From Osmia lignaria lignaria (taxonomy: Eukaryota > Arthropoda > Insecta > Hymenoptera > Megachilidae): DNA of 64,000 nucleotides. A model generated the notes under the pieces. It worked only from the letters and a program-made list of their open reading frames with translations, had not been told where the DNA came from and ran no database searches. Shown piece by piece: positions 63,501-64,000 of the stretch. The position numbers and the translations under genes are program-made. The stretch is taken from assembly GCF_051020975.1 (NCBI RefSeq), contig NC_135041.1, positions 11,358,256 through 11,422,255 of the forward strand, read 5' to 3'. Each line of letters begins with the position of its first letter. Position 1 is the first letter of the stretch.

Positions 63501-64000
63501 TGCAAAAAGTAAAATATCCGGTATTTGAAGAACAAAGTTTGCGAACTCTCTCCATTGTACACGATCCGAGATTCAATATTCTTCTCTTTTATAATGGGTT
63601 TCTGAATCCATTCACAATTTTATGAAATAAAATTAAGCTATTTTACACAATTTTTTTCTGACAAGTAAATACAGGAGCAGATCAAGATTTCTAGGGTACG
63701 GGGCTCTCTGGGTTATTAAACCCGGCTTAAAAATTCGAATTTATTCCAAATAAAATTAAATAATATTTAATTGCAAAGAAAAATAATAATCTACATATTA
63801 ATAATATCGAAGGAGGAACTTCGAAAGGTACATAGTTTAATCTAATAATTTACTTAAAATGACTTACTCATGTAATAGTAATTAGGTCCAAAGTTTACAA
63901 AATTATATTGCATTCCGAACTTTAGAATTTTTGACATAATAAATGAAAGGCTTAGAAGCTCCCTTTAGTAGTTTTTCTTAGCAATATAATCTAACAGGGT
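60595..64000 (-). other. KChIP intron or upstream region at window edge
   Basis: Non-coding as far as I can tell. I looked on the minus strand for the expected preceding exon (the FK-x-ECP...F-x-DIYA-x-FFP region of KChIPs) and did not see it, so it should lie beyond 64000. A mixed-composition patch at 61600-61930 has no usable frame. A TTAACCCGTACAACTCGGC motif near 62896 looks like one end of a TTAA element with no partner found. Confidence 0.5.
63690..63970 (+). repeat. Dispersed repeat copy (pair with 29150-29345)
   Basis: It shares four ordered blocks with 29150-29345 and is the longer copy. It runs close to the end of the window, so its right border cannot be placed. Confidence 0.5.

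Noticed and set aside
1..64000. CRISPR arrays, operons or a bacterial defence-type system
   Set aside because: Spliced genes, insect protein families and AT-rich spacers show eukaryotic nuclear DNA. No regularly spaced identical repeats were seen apart from the arrays listed.

Overview
The window is AT-rich eukaryotic nuclear DNA with short coding exons, GT-AG introns and long, nearly gene-free spacers. It fits an insect, and most likely a hymenopteran such as a bee. The evidence is: arthropod-like mortalin, KChIP, Slo2 and farnesyltransferase alpha proteins; a mellifera-type mariner transposase; a short TTAGG run (the ancestral insect telomere unit); many short TTAA- and TA-inserted non-autonomous DNA elements; and CpG-rich promoter islands in an otherwise AT-rich background. 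The genus cannot be settled from the sequence alone.

Layout. From 1 to about 28 kb is the 5' part of a minus-strand gene that I identify as Slo2, the Na+-activated K+ channel (Slack/KCNT family). Exon B (23548-23648) encodes the family's PPRYR-x-RDL-x-LGD N-terminus. Exon A (11993-12249) has the same strand and the same donor phase and is probably an alternative first exon, like the Slack-A/Slack-B arrangement of vertebrates. The channel body must lie to the left of the window. Next come two complete plus-strand genes in tandem. Hsc70-5 (mitochondrial Hsp70, mortalin) occupies 30982-34458 with 11 coding exons and 687 residues, and has a heat-shock element in its promoter. The alpha subunit shared by protein farnesyltransferase and geranylgeranyltransferase I occupies 35820-37322 with 5 exons and 332 residues. 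From 46917 to beyond 64000 on the minus strand is the 3' half of a Kv channel-interacting protein gene (KChIP). Three coding exons carry EF-hands 2, 3 and 4, separated by introns of 5.6 and 7.7 kb.

Together, two housekeeping genes (mitochondrial protein import and folding, protein prenylation) sit between two neuronal K+-current genes, KChIP and Slo2, which are transcribed in the same direction.

The rest is intron and intergenic DNA rich in mobile-element remnants. These include a truncated mariner transposase with an intact DD34D triad (51327-52028), a Tc1-like fossil (6196-6450), at least five TTAA-flanked piggyBac-like miniature elements, two mariner-like MITEs, a 175-bp degenerate tandem array related to one of those MITEs (57535-58172), several dispersed repeat pairs and a few strong palindromes. 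I see no CRISPR array, rRNA or convincing tRNA gene, nor any prokaryotic-style gene cluster.
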